Origin: Anaerobacillus alkaliphilus
GTDB taxonomy: Bacteria > Bacillota > Bacilli > Bacillales > Anaerobacillaceae
Assembly: GCF_004116265.1 (NCBI RefSeq)
Contig: NZ_QOUX01000001.1
Coordinates: 434,001-498,000 of the forward strand
Length of the DNA: 64,000 bases
Reading direction: 5' to 3'
The notes under the pieces were generated by a model. That model saw only the letters and a list, made by a program, of their open reading frames with translations, made no database searches and was not told where the DNA came from. A program made the translations under genes and the position numbers. Within the stretch, counting starts at the first letter, position 1, and the number at the start of each line of letters is the position of its first letter. Shown in pieces: positions 35,698 to 44,628 of this stretch.

Positions 35698-35802
35698 ATA
35701 AAAAAAATGTCTTTTTGCAATTGGTAGAAAGTGTTAAAATTTACTTATTCAAGTAAGTTGTAGGTTTGTTGAATAGAGTTTGATTAGAAATTAGGGGAGA
35801 AG

Positions 35803-36267
35803 ATGATAAATAAAAATCTGTGTTTAATTGTTTTAATTATGTTACTCGGTGCAATATTCGGCTGTTCAGCTAATAAAGAAAAATTTGATGATGAAAATAT
35901 TGTTTTTAATCTTGTAAAAATAGAAGAAACCACAGACTATAAATATTATATTATAGAAATTACAAATAAAACTGGATTTGATTTAACTCATCTTACATTT
36001 AATTTAAGTTACCCAATAAAAACTTCTAATGGTTCAAAAAGTAATCCATATTCGGTAGAAGGAAAAACTGATAGTTTTAGACCTATAAATTTAAAATCAG
36101 GCGAGACAATAAGTTTTTCAATTTTTGCACCTATTAAAGAGGTATTTTCCAATTCAAATTTACTTGATTTTGAAAACCCAAGCATTAAGTTAAAAGGTTA
36201 TTATAAAAAAGGAAAAGAGGAAATTCAATTTGGTGTATCTGGTGGATTGAGCGTTTTTGTTAATTAA
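35803..36267 (+). CDS. Lipoprotein of unknown function
   Basis: 154 residues. A signal peptide with lipobox AIFGC gives a lipid-modified Cys. The mature domain looks beta-rich with a short DUF4352-like look (EITNKTGFDLTHLTFNL and INLKSGETISFSIFAP), as in proteins that describe extracellular immunoglobulin-like folds. GGGGAG lies upstream of ATG. The function is unknown. Confidence 0.7.
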   Translation: MINKNLCLIVLIMLLGAIFGCSANKEKFDDENIVFNLVKIEETTDYKYYIIEITNKTGFDLTHLTFNLSYPIKTSNGSKSNPYSVEGKTDSFRPINLKSGETISFSIFAPIKEVFSNSNLLDFENPSIKLKGYYKKGKEEIQFGVSGGLSVFVN

Positions 36268-36281
36268 TATTCAAAATCGTT

Positions 36282-36322
36282 CTTAAACACACGAGAGCTT
36301 TAGTACAGGAAGCTATCGCTGC
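36282..36322 (+). repeat. 3'-of-gene repeat, copy 9
   Basis: TTAAACACACGAGAGCTTTA then GTACAGG; an AGCTTTAGT/AAGCT hairpin; 14 bp after a stop. Confidence 0.6.
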
Positions 36323-36403
36323 CGTCATGGTCTAATAAAAAGGAATACTAATATTGAATTACATCTCTTGATTGGTAGATAGATTGTTAATGGAAGAAAT
36401 TTC

Positions 36404-36954
36404 ATGAAGAAATTTTTAATTTTAATCTTTTTGACTTTACTTGTCGCATGTCAAAACAACGACAAAAAATTAGTTATTCAATACCTTGAAGTTTATGAAA
36501 ACGCCAATAATGAAGAAGTTAAGCACTATAAAGCAAAATCATTAGATGTAGTGATTAAATCATTGCTTTTAAATTAAAAGTACCAACAGAAATTCCAAGT
36601 ACATTTAATCAATTCGAACCAGTGTTTATTACTGATTGGAACGTCACCGAAGATGGCAAAGATATAGCAATTGAATTAAGAGCAACTTCAATAGACGATG
36701 ATAGCTTATTAAGTGTTTATGCAAGGGATTTCGATATGTCGATATTAAATACATTTAAGAATGGAGCAGTAAAAATTTCTCTGGATAACAAGCAAGATGT
36801 TTATTTTCAGCTACCTAATAAAAGTGAGTGGCAGTCGGGAACTGTTTCATGGGTGAAGAATAATGTTTTTTATTCAGTTGAATTTACTGGAAATGATTTA
36901 AATGCAGATGAAGTAAAACAAACACTACTTTATTTAGTGAATCAAAAGCAATAA
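36404..36954 (+). pseudogene. Lipoprotein gene, one-base frameshift
   Basis: MKKFLILIFLTLLVACQNND has a clear lipobox (LVAC). The first frame stops at 36574-36576. The rest continues in another frame: AFKLKVPTEIPSTFNQFEP then ITDWNV and on to YLVNQKQ at 36954. One missing A near 36557-36561 (AAA for AAAA) accounts for the break. The repaired product is about 183 residues. The KVPTEIPSTF-to-FITDW pattern resembles DUF4367-type extracellular domains of Bacillus anti-sigma or lipoproteins. Confidence 0.65.
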
Positions 36955-36962
36955 AGGTTATT

Positions 36963-37003
36963 AAAGAAAGCGTTACTGGAACAGCAACAGTGACGCTTTC
37001 TTT
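36963..37003 (+). repeat. 3'-of-gene repeat, copy 10: 16-bp hairpin
   Basis: AAAGAAAGCGTTACTG pairs fully (one G-U) with CAGTGACGCTTTCTTT around the loop GAACAGCAA. It may also act as a terminator of the preceding gene. The loop sequence is shared with copies 12 and 13. Confidence 0.8.
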
Positions 37004-37092
37004 CTAACTTTTGAGCCGGTTAGTTACATAAAAAGGAATTAAATAAACAGACTTTTTCGCTTGTTAAAAATAAAAAATTGGAAGGTGAAAAA

Positions 37093-37674
37093 ATGAAGTA
37101 TTTTTATAAATTTTTTATATCTAGCATAATTATGTTTTTGCTTTTTCTTACAGCTTGTAGCACATCTCCTGTTGAGAGTTCATTAGCTGGAAAAATAAAT
37201 CCTATAAATGACTTCGACATTAAGAATTACGAACAATATGCTGCAACACTCCAAAATGAAAATGGATATTCAGAAAAAGAAGCCAGTAAGTATGCATTTG
37301 AAGTGGAACTACTGAAAGTAGCTTTAATAAATCATGCAATGGAATTAGGAATAGCAATAACTGATGAAGATGCTAAGAAACAAGCAAATGAAGGAAGAGA
37401 AATGTTTGAAACTGGTAAGTTATCTAATGAAGAAAAGAAAGGTATTGAAGAAACAATTGTTGATTTAGGGATAACAGAAGAACAATTTTGGAATGAGTAT
37501 GTGGTTCAAACTGGTGCAAAGATGCAGTTAATGATAGAAAGATTACAAGATTACCAAAAAAAACATTATCCTGAAATGAAATGGGATGACTTTGCCAATG
37601 AAATAGTAGAAAATTTTATAATAAAAGAGACTGAAAAGATAAATAAATTTAAGGAACTAATAAGTCTAGACTAA
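37093..37674 (+). CDS. Lipoprotein with SurA/PrsA-N-like helical domain
   Basis: 193 residues from ATG 37093, 5 nt after GGAAGGTG; the longer TTG 37078 start lies in that site. The lipobox is FLTAC. The mature part (LLKVALINHAMELGIAITDEDAKK, then ITEEQFWNEYV) resembles the N-terminal chaperone domain of SurA/PrsA-type proteins, but there is no prolyl isomerase domain. It may be an extracellular chaperone-like protein. This fold call is tentative. Confidence 0.65.
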   Translation: MKYFYKFFISSIIMFLLFLTACSTSPVESSLAGKINPINDFDIKNYEQYAATLQNENGYSEKEASKYAFEVELLKVALINHAMELGIAITDEDAKKQANEGREMFETGKLSNEEKKGIEETIVDLGITEEQFWNEYVVQTGAKMQLMIERLQDYQKKHYPEMKWDDFANEIVENFIIKETEKINKFKELISLD

Positions 37675-37681
37675 TTGCTTC

Positions 37682-37715
37682 TTTAAACTAACGACTTGTG
37701 GTACTAACTGGCAGT
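37682..37715 (+). repeat. 3'-of-gene repeat, copy 11
   Basis: TTTAAACTAACGACTTGTGG core, 10 bp after a stop; diverged second half. Confidence 0.55.
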
Positions 37716-37772
37716 AATCATTGAAGAATGAGTTGGATTAATATGGTGATTAGTGAAAAAAGGAGGAATATA

Positions 37773-38123
37773 ATGAATTACTTTTTTAGTTTTATTTTAT
37801 CTATTGTTCTTACTTCTCTATCGTATTTTTTAGGGGGACAGTTAATTAGGAATGATATAGCTCTTTGGCAATCCCTTGTAATCGGAGCTTCAGTAGTTAC
37901 TTTGGGTGCACTTACTGAATATTTAGGTGCACCTATTTGGTTAATTGTGTTAATACCGTTTCCAGTTGGGATGCTGTTACTTTATCTATACTTAAATAAA
38001 CTGCTTCATATATGGTTTCTTACATACATAACAGTATTAGCTTTGTATTCCGTTATTCACGTTGTAATGAGTTATTTTTTTCAATTCCATTCTTTAATTC
38101 CAGCTTGGAAATTATCATCATAA
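37773..38123 (+). CDS. Small four-span membrane protein, unknown
   Basis: 116 residues from ATG 37773, 6 nt after AGGAGG; the frame upstream is open but has no ribosome site. Four hydrophobic segments are visible, with YLGAPIWLIVLIPFPVGMLL in the middle. No family was recognised. Confidence 0.65.
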   Translation: MNYFFSFILSIVLTSLSYFLGGQLIRNDIALWQSLVIGASVVTLGALTEYLGAPIWLIVLIPFPVGMLLLYLYLNKLLHIWFLTYITVLALYSVIHVVMSYFFQFHSLIPAWKLSS

Positions 38124-38141
38124 TTACAGATATAATTTCTT

Positions 38142-38180
38142 ATTAAACAAACGCGTTAGTGGAACAGCAGTTATCGCGAC
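38142..38180 (+). repeat. 3'-of-gene repeat, copy 12
   Basis: TTAAACAAACGCGTTAGTGG then AACAGCAG, and a CGCG/CGCG pair; close to the consensus. Confidence 0.75.
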
Positions 38181-38292
38181 AGCCTGTCTCATTTTATTAA
38201 AGTAACTGGCTGTTAGCTTTAACATGAAGGGAATATATAAGCTGTAGAGAATTAATCTTGTATACTCGAAGTTTATTTTTGGAGGTAGCTTT

Positions 38293-38643
38293 ATGAACCC
38301 TATATTAAATAAAATTGGTACAATTTTTATTCCTGTAAGTAATGTTGAAGAAGCTCGTGATTGGTATTGTGACATACTAGGGTTAATAGCAGAAGGTGAG
38401 ATACTATATGGTCATTTATATATTGTACCAATGAATGGGACAGGTATTGTATTAGATAGCAAGATTTATTCAGAAGATAATACTTTTAAAACTCCACTTT
38501 TTCATTTTAACACTAACGATATTGAGCAAGCATATGAGTAATTGAGAAGTAAGAATGTCGAATTAACAACAGAAATTGAGCATAACCATTGGTTTAATTT
38601 CAAAGACCCTTATGGAAACCATTTGATGGTGTGCAGGTGTTAA
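38293..38643 (+). pseudogene. VOC-family protein with in-frame TAA
   Basis: The frame from ATG 38293 begins NKIGTIFIPVSNVEEARDWY, a VOC start, and stops at TAA 38539 after IEQAYE. The same frame continues LRSKNVELTTEIEH and HWFNFKDPYGNHLMV to 38643, the usual VOC end. A Tyr or similar codon was probably changed to TAA. Only 82 of 116 codons would be translated. GGAGGT precedes ATG. Confidence 0.75.
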
Positions 38644-38655
38644 CCTAATATTATT

Positions 38656-38700
38656 TACGTGGGCGTTACTGGAACAGCAACAATGACGCTTTCTTTAACA
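38656..38700 (+). repeat. 3'-of-gene repeat, copy 13
   Basis: GGCGTTACTGGAACAGCAAC and then ATGACGCTTTCTTT: the same hairpin as copy 10 with a decayed left arm. Confidence 0.75.
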
Positions 38701-38792
38701 CTATTAAGCAAGTTAGCCGAATATGGAGTTTTGTTTTTTGTGGTAGAATAATCCGGTTTCAATAATACATTTAGCTATGAGGAGAAATTACC

Positions 38793-39239
38793 TTGGAATT
38801 TAAACTAGTAGCAAAAAATGATTTAATTAAATGTACGGAAACATTTATTGAAGTATTCAATGATGAGCCTTGGAATGATGAATGGACATTTACAAAGGCT
38901 AAAAAATATTTACTGAGTTTTTATCAGACACCTGGATTTTTAGGCGTTTTAGCGGTAGAAAACGATGAAATTCTCGGCTTTATTTTTGGTGTAAATAGAG
39001 TATGGTGGAGCGGAGATGAGTTTTTTATTAATGAAATGTGTGTAAAAACACAAAGTCAAAATAAGGGTATTGGAAGAGCGATGTTAAATTATTTAATAAA
39101 AGAGCTTCATAGCAGTAATATAAGTAACATTATACTTCTCACAGATAGAGGTATACCTGCCGAAGAATTTTATAAGAAAAATGGTTTTGAAGAAATAGAA
39201 AGAGTCATCTTCTTGCATAAGAACATCAAACTATCTTGA
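38793..39239 (+). CDS. GNAT N-acetyltransferase
   Basis: 148 residues from TTG 38793, with GAGGAG upstream. The acetyl-CoA loop is VKTQSQNKGIGRAMLNYL and the end is PAEEFYKKNGFEEIE. The substrate is unknown. The next GNAT gene starts 16 bp later. Confidence 0.85.
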   Translation: MEFKLVAKNDLIKCTETFIEVFNDEPWNDEWTFTKAKKYLLSFYQTPGFLGVLAVENDEILGFIFGVNRVWWSGDEFFINEMCVKTQSQNKGIGRAMLNYLIKELHSSNISNIILLTDRGIPAEEFYKKNGFEEIERVIFLHKNIKLS

Positions 39240-39255
39240 GTGGAGAGTGTTGAAA

Positions 39256-40110
39256 ATGAAATTTATAGTTTATGATAATGGACATGAGTTTGAGAGAAAG
39301 ATAGAGTCGTTTTTATTGGAGAAGGAAGATATATTCAGTCTTTTTTACGGTGTACTGCAAGCGATTAAAGCTGGTAATTATGAAAATCCATTTATGGCGA
39401 CAATTGAGGAAGACGGAAATGTATTAGCCTTTTTCCAAATGACACCCCCGCATCCGTTAAATCTTATTTTTGTCGATGAAAACAGTTTAGATGAAATAAT
39501 AGATTTCTTCATAAAAAATATGGTCGAAATTGAAATTGACTTTTGTTCTATAATCAGTTTGAAAGAGTGGGCATACAAAGTCGCGAAGAAGTGGGAAATT
39601 AAAACCGGTAAGGCTCATAAACTGCTTATGGATCAGGGATTGTATCGTTTAAATAAGGTCAATGAAACGCTTGAACATAGTCCAGGTTCTTGGCGTTATG
39701 CGGAAGAAAATGATTCTCTACTTATCGAGAAGTGGTTTAACTCATTCGAAAATGATGTCGGACTGCCGATTTCTCCGATCGAACAAGTGAAAAAACGTGT
39801 TGCAATGTTTCTTCAGGAACAAGAGGTTTTTATTTGGGAGGATAAAGGAAAGATCGTATCTATGATGAAGAAGTCACGTCCTACAAAGAACGGTGTAACC
39901 GTTAGTTTGGTTTATACCCCAAAGGAAGAACGTAAAAAAGGATATGCTCGGACGCTTGTTAAGGCGGTTTCAAGAGAACTACTTAAAGACTTCAACTTTT
40001 GCGTCCTGTATACAGATATGATGAATCCGACATCAAATAAGATCTATAGGGAAATTGGCTATGAAAGGATTGCAGACTCTGTTCATCTCGTTTTTGATAA
40101 AGTCGAATAA
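39256..40110 (+). CDS. GNAT-fold acetyltransferase, long form
   Basis: 284 residues from ATG 39256 (GGAGAG 8 nt upstream). The C-terminal half carries the acetyl-CoA site (SLVYTPKEERKKGYARTLVKA) and a motif B-like NPTSNKIYREIGYERI. The N-terminal half is a GNAT-like extension. Such two-part proteins are common but uncharacterised in Bacillus. Confidence 0.82.
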   Translation: MKFIVYDNGHEFERKIESFLLEKEDIFSLFYGVLQAIKAGNYENPFMATIEEDGNVLAFFQMTPPHPLNLIFVDENSLDEIIDFFIKNMVEIEIDFCSIISLKEWAYKVAKKWEIKTGKAHKLLMDQGLYRLNKVNETLEHSPGSWRYAEENDSLLIEKWFNSFENDVGLPISPIEQVKKRVAMFLQEQEVFIWEDKGKIVSMMKKSRPTKNGVTVSLVYTPKEERKKGYARTLVKAVSRELLKDFNFCVLYTDMMNPTSNKIYREIGYERIADSVHLVFDKVE

Positions 40111-40160
40111 TTCTGTTTCAATAACTAATCTATATTAAATCGGATCTTCAATATTGGTTA

Positions 40161-40241
40161 ATGAAAGTTATTTTAGTTTTAATGGGTTCTTTGTTAATTA
40201 TTTTTGGATTTTTTCTTCTTAATCATTTAATTAAAGAGTAA
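40161..40241 (+). CDS. Possible 26-residue membrane peptide
   Basis: MKVILVLMGSLLIIFGFFLL followed by NHLIKE: one hydrophobic helix with charged ends. There is no convincing ribosome site, so it may be a chance frame. It is followed by a repeat copy about 16 bp after the stop, as real genes in this region are. Confidence 0.35.
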   Translation: MKVILVLMGSLLIIFGFFLLNHLIKE

Positions 40242-40257
40242 AAGTTAGGAAATCTGT

Positions 40258-40292
40258 TATTGAACAAACGGATGCGAATAGCAGAACAAAAA
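40258..40292 (+). repeat. 3'-of-gene repeat, copy 14 (last)
   Basis: TTGAACAAACGGATGCGAAT then AGCAGAACA: the second half is partly changed. No further copies were noticed beyond this point. Confidence 0.65.
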
Positions 40293-40398
40293 GATAAAGA
40301 TTAGTGATATTGAGGTTTTTAATGAAGGAGTGCATACATGATGGAAAGCAATATTCTTGATGTATTGCATAAAACGGGTTGTGAAGGAGAGAGAAAGA

Positions 40399-40932
40399 AT
40401 GTTTCCTAGACTAGAGACAGAAAGATTGGTACTAAGAGAAATATCAAAGGATGACGCAGAAGGTATTTTTGCCTGTTTTTCAAATAAAAATGTAACACAG
40501 TATTATGGGCAAGATACATTAGAAAATATGGAACAAGCAGAAGCATTTGTTGATTTCTTTGCAAATAGTTACAAGGAGAACAGAGGAATACGTTGGGGAA
40601 TAGAAATAAAAGGAGCGCAAGGAATAATAGGCACTATTGGATTTAATGCGTGGTCCCCTAAACATAAACGAGCAGAGATTGGATATGAGATACATCCTAA
40701 TCAATGGAGAAAGGGATATACACTCGAAGCGTTAACAAAAGTAATTGAATACGGATTTGGTGAATTCGGTCTAACTAGAATAGGTGCAGTTGTCTTTACA
40801 GAGAATGAGGCTTCTAATAAGCTGTTAGATAAAGTCGGATTTCTAAAAGAAGGTGTTCTGAGGGATTATATGTACCAAAACGGAGAGGCATATGATACAT
40901 ATGTGTATTCATTACTTAAATATAATAGATAA
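40399..40932 (+). CDS. GNAT acetyltransferase, RimJ/RimL type
   Basis: 177 residues from ATG 40399, 9 nt after AAGGAG. LETERLVLREISKDDAEGIF opens the protein, IGYEIHPNQWRKGYTLEAL is the acetyl-CoA loop, and ASNKLLDKVGFLKEGVLRDY is the end. The frame extends to 40357, but that start lacks a ribosome site. Confidence 0.88.
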   Translation: MFPRLETERLVLREISKDDAEGIFACFSNKNVTQYYGQDTLENMEQAEAFVDFFANSYKENRGIRWGIEIKGAQGIIGTIGFNAWSPKHKRAEIGYEIHPNQWRKGYTLEALTKVIEYGFGEFGLTRIGAVVFTENEASNKLLDKVGFLKEGVLRDYMYQNGEAYDTYVYSLLKYNR

Positions 40933-40983
40933 TGTGATTCAGCTGCGGGGGCAGGTTAGTTTAAGACAATTAAACAATATTAC

Positions 40984-41012
40984 AAACCACTTGGGACATT
41001 CCCAAGTGGTTT
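40984..41012. terminator. Terminator hairpin
   Basis: A 12-bp perfect stem (AAACCACTTGGG with CCCAAGTGGTTT), weak T tail; lies between convergent genes. Confidence 0.68.
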
Positions 41013-41110
41013 GATTAATTTCTAAGAGCAGAATTGAACTATTGCATAATCCGATATTTGAGCAGTAGTTCCATTTCCACCATCAGACGGTGGTGGTACT
41101 GCTTTCCTTA

Positions 41111-42439
41111 TTAAATTTTTGTTAAGGTAGGGGTACGCAAAGTAAGAGGAATGCCAATCTTATGACAAACGGTCATGTAGTGCATCAAAGTAAGCAGCAC
41201 AACCCCTGTATTCATGCCGATGATAATACCGTGCATTTGTAGACTAGGGTTTGATCCTAAGAAGTACATAAGTAAAAAGGAAATGAAAGTAGACCAAACA
41301 GCATGGAGTAAAGCATCTTTCACCATTCCCAATCCAATTAAGTACGCTTGAAGTGGGATCACAAAAAAGTGAAATAAAAAGTATGGGACTAATAGCTGTA
41401 AATAAACGACCGCAGGAGAATTTTTGAAAAACAAACCTGTCAGTGGCTCTGCAAAGAAGTAAAAGATTAATACGGATGGCAATCCGTAACCAAGTGTTAA
41501 CTTCATGACTTGGATGAGTAATTGTTGTAGTTTTTGATAGTCTTGTTTCGCGTAAGCTTCGGCAACGGTTGGTATTAAAACAATTAATAACGAATGAGCA
41601 ATGAATGCTGGGAAAAAGCCAATGGAAAAAGCTACACCTGCTAATTTTCCAAATTGAGCAGTTGCCATTGCTTCTGTTAGGCCTGCATTTACTAAGGCAT
41701 ATTTTATGAGAAAAGGTTTTACTGCAAAAGTCACCGAATGGAAAATCCTAACGCCTGTCATAGGAAGAGACACTGACATAAGCCCTTTTCGAACAGTAGC
41801 TCCATCAAGTGAGGCATGATCGTGTAATCTCTCTGATCTTAGTTGGATAAAAAACATCGTTGCCATGTAAGCAAACACAACGAATTCACTGGCAATGAGT
41901 GTACAGAGAGCCACTAGTAAAGCTACTTCATGTTCAAATTGAAATAGTTGATAGACGATAACTAGTAACAATAACTGAAGGGCACGTCGTAAAAAGTTTG
42001 AGATGGCAATCTTACCCATCTGTTGAGAGCCCATAAAGTAGCCTCGAAAGACTGATGAAAATGAAATGATTGGTATGAGAATGTAGACAAGTAATTTTAC
42101 ATATGGATGATATTGATCAAATACAGGGATTTGTGGGACGACGATTAATGAGATTACTAGGAATAAGAGGGCGATGACTGTTGCAATTCCAATGGCTTGA
42201 AATAACATACTTCGATGGTACCGTTTGTCTTTTTCAGCAACGAATTTTGAAATGGAGATTGGAAGTTCCATACTTGCTAATACAGCAATTAACATAATCG
42301 TTGGAAGGATAGACATGTATAACCCTAAGCCAGTTTCGCCAAGTTCCCTTGCCAAAACAATATTTATAACCAATTCGAGGCTTTCCCCGATAAAAGCCGC
42401 AATTGCTAACAAAATGACACCGCGATAAAATAATTTCAT
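41111..42439 (-). CDS. SpoVB/YkvU-like lipid or polysaccharide flippase (MOP superfamily)
   Basis: 442 residues with about 13-14 membrane segments. The first helix region (GVILLAIAAFIGESLELVIN) and SMELPISISKFVAEKD match SpoVB-type flippases, and the length fits YkvU/SpoVB. SpoVB-like proteins move lipid-linked cell-wall or spore-cortex precursors. GGGGATAATAGGAG precedes ATG. YkvU is the closest by length, but orthology is not proved. Confidence 0.85.
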   Translation of the reverse strand: MKLFYRGVILLAIAAFIGESLELVINIVLARELGETGLGLYMSILPTIMLIAVLASMELPISISKFVAEKDKRYHRSMLFQAIGIATVIALLFLVISLIVVPQIPVFDQYHPYVKLLVYILIPIISFSSVFRGYFMGSQQMGKIAISNFLRRALQLLLLVIVYQLFQFEHEVALLVALCTLIASEFVVFAYMATMFFIQLRSERLHDHASLDGATVRKGLMSVSLPMTGVRIFHSVTFAVKPFLIKYALVNAGLTEAMATAQFGKLAGVAFSIGFFPAFIAHSLLIVLIPTVAEAYAKQDYQKLQQLLIQVMKLTLGYGLPSVLIFYFFAEPLTGLFFKNSPAVVYLQLLVPYFLFHFFVIPLQAYLIGLGMVKDALLHAVWSTFISFLLMYFLGSNPSLQMHGIIIGMNTGVVLLTLMHYMTVCHKIGIPLTLRTPTLTKI

Positions 42440-42596
42440 CTCCTATTATCCCCTTACAATATACAAAAGTTACTTATATATATGAGACAAGTTGTTACTA
42501 TATGAGTAAAATCGTTTGAGGGTGGGATAATCTGTAAAAAACATGATCCTATATGGTAAAATGAAAGTAAAAGTAAGCAGTAGAAAGGATGATTTT

Positions 42597-43808
42597 TTGA
42601 CTAAACGTTTATTCATTATTGGTACAGTTATTTTAAGTATAGTGCTTGTGTTGTCATTCTCTATGTTCGCTGATAACCTTGCTATTAATACAAATAAGCT
42701 CACAACCAAAGAGACTACGCAACTGACAATTGGATCGTTAAAGGGTGAGTATCACGTTGACACGATTTACTTAGCGGAGGCCCTATCAGTAGGTGGAGAT
42801 ATCCCTTATGAAATTACTATAGGAGAAGGAACACTTTCTTTGCGTGTTCAATTTGATGGTGAGCTAATTTCTGAAGAAGAAGTCAGGAATACATCTGTAG
42901 GTTTACTTAAAATTCATGGTGAAGCAGGAAACTACGAAGTAAGCATACTTACAGAAAAAGCAAAGGATATTAAGCTAACCCTTAGGAAAGAGGTTATTAA
43001 AGATCGGGACTGGTCTGAGTTTACTCTTTTTGATTGGGGCAGAAAAGAGATAAGACTATCTGATGTGGAATATCAGCAATACCTTAATTGGGTTAATGAG
43101 AACGAAATATTTGCTGCAGATGTAAGCTTGGTTGGTAATGACTTGTTGGAGGTAAGATTTTTCGAATTAGAGGAGTATTCAGATATTCTTGATTTTACCG
43201 AAGAAATACTATCGATTGAGCTCCAGGATCTACTTACTCTTAATGCCGAGGTAGCAGATTTACATCTACGTGAAGCGTATAAAGCTTCTACCTATTATCA
43301 AAATCAACAGGAACCTACGATCCAATTCTTTGATTTAGAAGGAGATCTCATCGTTGAATACAACACTTCCTCTGAGCAACGAAGAATTGAAAAAGAACAA
43401 GAAGAGGAAAGAAACCGTGTTAATTTAGGAACCTTTCGTATGCGAGAACCAATCGATATTAATGGCGATGTAATTACGATTACAGGTGGAACGACAGTAG
43501 CTAGAAGACTAGAAAATGAGCTATACTCTCCAAATATTGTTGTAAGGTTAGGTATCCAATTTGAAAATATACGTGATGTAGGAACATTTGCCTCGGCAAA
43601 ACTCTTTTCAATAAAAGACTCATGGGGTCAAGAGTTGGAAATTTACCCCTTTGAGGAAAATCTAGGCGAAATCGTAAAAGCCGGGGAAGAAACACATGGT
43701 CCAGTTTACTTTGTAGCCAGTGGTAAGGGACCTTATGAAGTAACGTACACAACGACTAAAGCGAAAGTTACTTGGGTTGTTTCCGACCGGGAGTTGGGGA
43801 TTTATTAG
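42597..43808 (+). CDS. Membrane-anchored extracellular protein, unknown
   Basis: 403 residues from TTG 42597 (AAAGGATG 7 nt upstream); the frame runs back to 42543 without a ribosome site. One N-terminal hydrophobic segment (LFIIGTVILSIVLVLSFSMF) is followed by an acidic beta-rich domain and a Glu/Arg-rich region. The end contains GPVYFVASGKGPYEVTYTTT. I do not recognise the family. It is divergent from the flippase gene. Confidence 0.7.
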   Translation: MTKRLFIIGTVILSIVLVLSFSMFADNLAINTNKLTTKETTQLTIGSLKGEYHVDTIYLAEALSVGGDIPYEITIGEGTLSLRVQFDGELISEEEVRNTSVGLLKIHGEAGNYEVSILTEKAKDIKLTLRKEVIKDRDWSEFTLFDWGRKEIRLSDVEYQQYLNWVNENEIFAADVSLVGNDLLEVRFFELEEYSDILDFTEEILSIELQDLLTLNAEVADLHLREAYKASTYYQNQQEPTIQFFDLEGDLIVEYNTSSEQRRIEKEQEEERNRVNLGTFRMREPIDINGDVITITGGTTVARRLENELYSPNIVVRLGIQFENIRDVGTFASAKLFSIKDSWGQELEIYPFEENLGEIVKAGEETHGPVYFVASGKGPYEVTYTTTKAKVTWVVSDRELGIY

Positions 43809-43822
43809 ATTTACTAGGAAAG

Positions 43823-43853
43823 AGCACGATTCGTTTAGAGGATCGTGCTTTTT
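43823..43853 (+). terminator. Terminator
   Basis: AGCACGAT pairs with ATCGTGCT, 11-nt loop, T tail. Confidence 0.8.
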
Positions 43854-43913
43854 ATCATAAATATTTATAAAAAATACATTTATTGGGAAAAATCTCCCGT
43901 AGGAGGTGTGATA

Positions 43914-44453
43914 ATGCCAAATTATCTAGAGTCAATAATGGCTGCGGTAAAAACAATCATTGATGATGAACAACAACCGACGTTAAACATTCTCGAAGCC
44001 GGACATTGTTGGTTGTACTACGGGGTGCTTCGTGAAGCAGTTGCCTTTGAGCAGGCAGGTATGAATACAACTGACGATGATGAATTGAAAGGGATTTTAA
44101 AAGACGCTGAAAAGATGTGTCTAGCACAGGCACAGGAACTGGAAGACTTCATGAGAAAAGAAGGTGTGCCGTTGCCACCAGTGTCGGAGTTTAAACCGAT
44201 GAGTAACTCTAGCGAAATTCCACCCGGTGTGAAGTTAACGGATGATGAAATCTCAAACGGGGTAGCTATGAAAATGATTGCTCTTTCAAATGCCGCATCA
44301 ATGGCAGCTTCACAATGTGTAAGAACTGATTTAGGTACATTGTGGGTAAAAGATTTAAATGAAGCTCTAGCATATGGAATGACACTAAAAACGAAAATGA
44401 GAAAAAGAGGGTGGGCGAAAATTCCACCAAGTTATTCCCCACCTGGTGTATGA
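43914..44453 (+). CDS. DUF3231 family protein
   Basis: 179 residues. HCWLYYGVLREAVAFEQAG, EGVPLPP and the repeated helical pattern match DUF3231, a ferritin-like/four-helix group of spore-former proteins with no known activity. It is a one-repeat member (two-repeat forms are near 330 residues). ATG 43914 follows TAGGAGGTG; the longer frame from 43845 is unlikely. Confidence 0.85.
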   Translation: MPNYLESIMAAVKTIIDDEQQPTLNILEAGHCWLYYGVLREAVAFEQAGMNTTDDDELKGILKDAEKMCLAQAQELEDFMRKEGVPLPPVSEFKPMSNSSEIPPGVKLTDDEISNGVAMKMIALSNAASMAASQCVRTDLGTLWVKDLNEALAYGMTLKTKMRKRGWAKIPPSYSPPGV

Positions 44454-44461
44454 GAAAAAAT

Positions 44462-44498
44462 GACGGACTCTAACTTACGAAAGAGTCGTCTTTTTTTA
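44462..44498 (+). terminator. Terminator
   Basis: GACGGACTCT with AGAGTCGTC (one bulge), T7 tail. Confidence 0.75.
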
Positions 44499-44628
44499 TT
44501 CCATTTATTGTCACAATATGATACGATTTTTTGAAATGAAGGGTGATGTTGATAATTCTGAAACTATGAAGTTGGTAAAATCGTCTAACGTTCATAAAAT
44601 GATAATTTGATAAAGGGGAACTTTCTAG

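Noticed and set aside
38124-38375. Minus-strand 83-codon frame
   Set aside because: Overlaps repeat copy 12 and the start of the VOC gene, with no ribosome site.
22353-40292. True integron attC array
   Set aside because: No integrase in the window and the sites do not show the classical paired 7-bp simple sites. Kept only as a cassette-like hypothesis.
40338-40409. 23-residue frame after AAGGAG upstream of the RimJ/L GNAT gene
   Set aside because: Could be a leader peptide overlapping the next start, but no regulatory pattern is visible, so not listed.
41060-41100. Hairpin GCAGTA...CCACC/GGTGG...TACTGC as an RNA element
   Set aside because: Imperfect with long internal loops and no promoter or tail.
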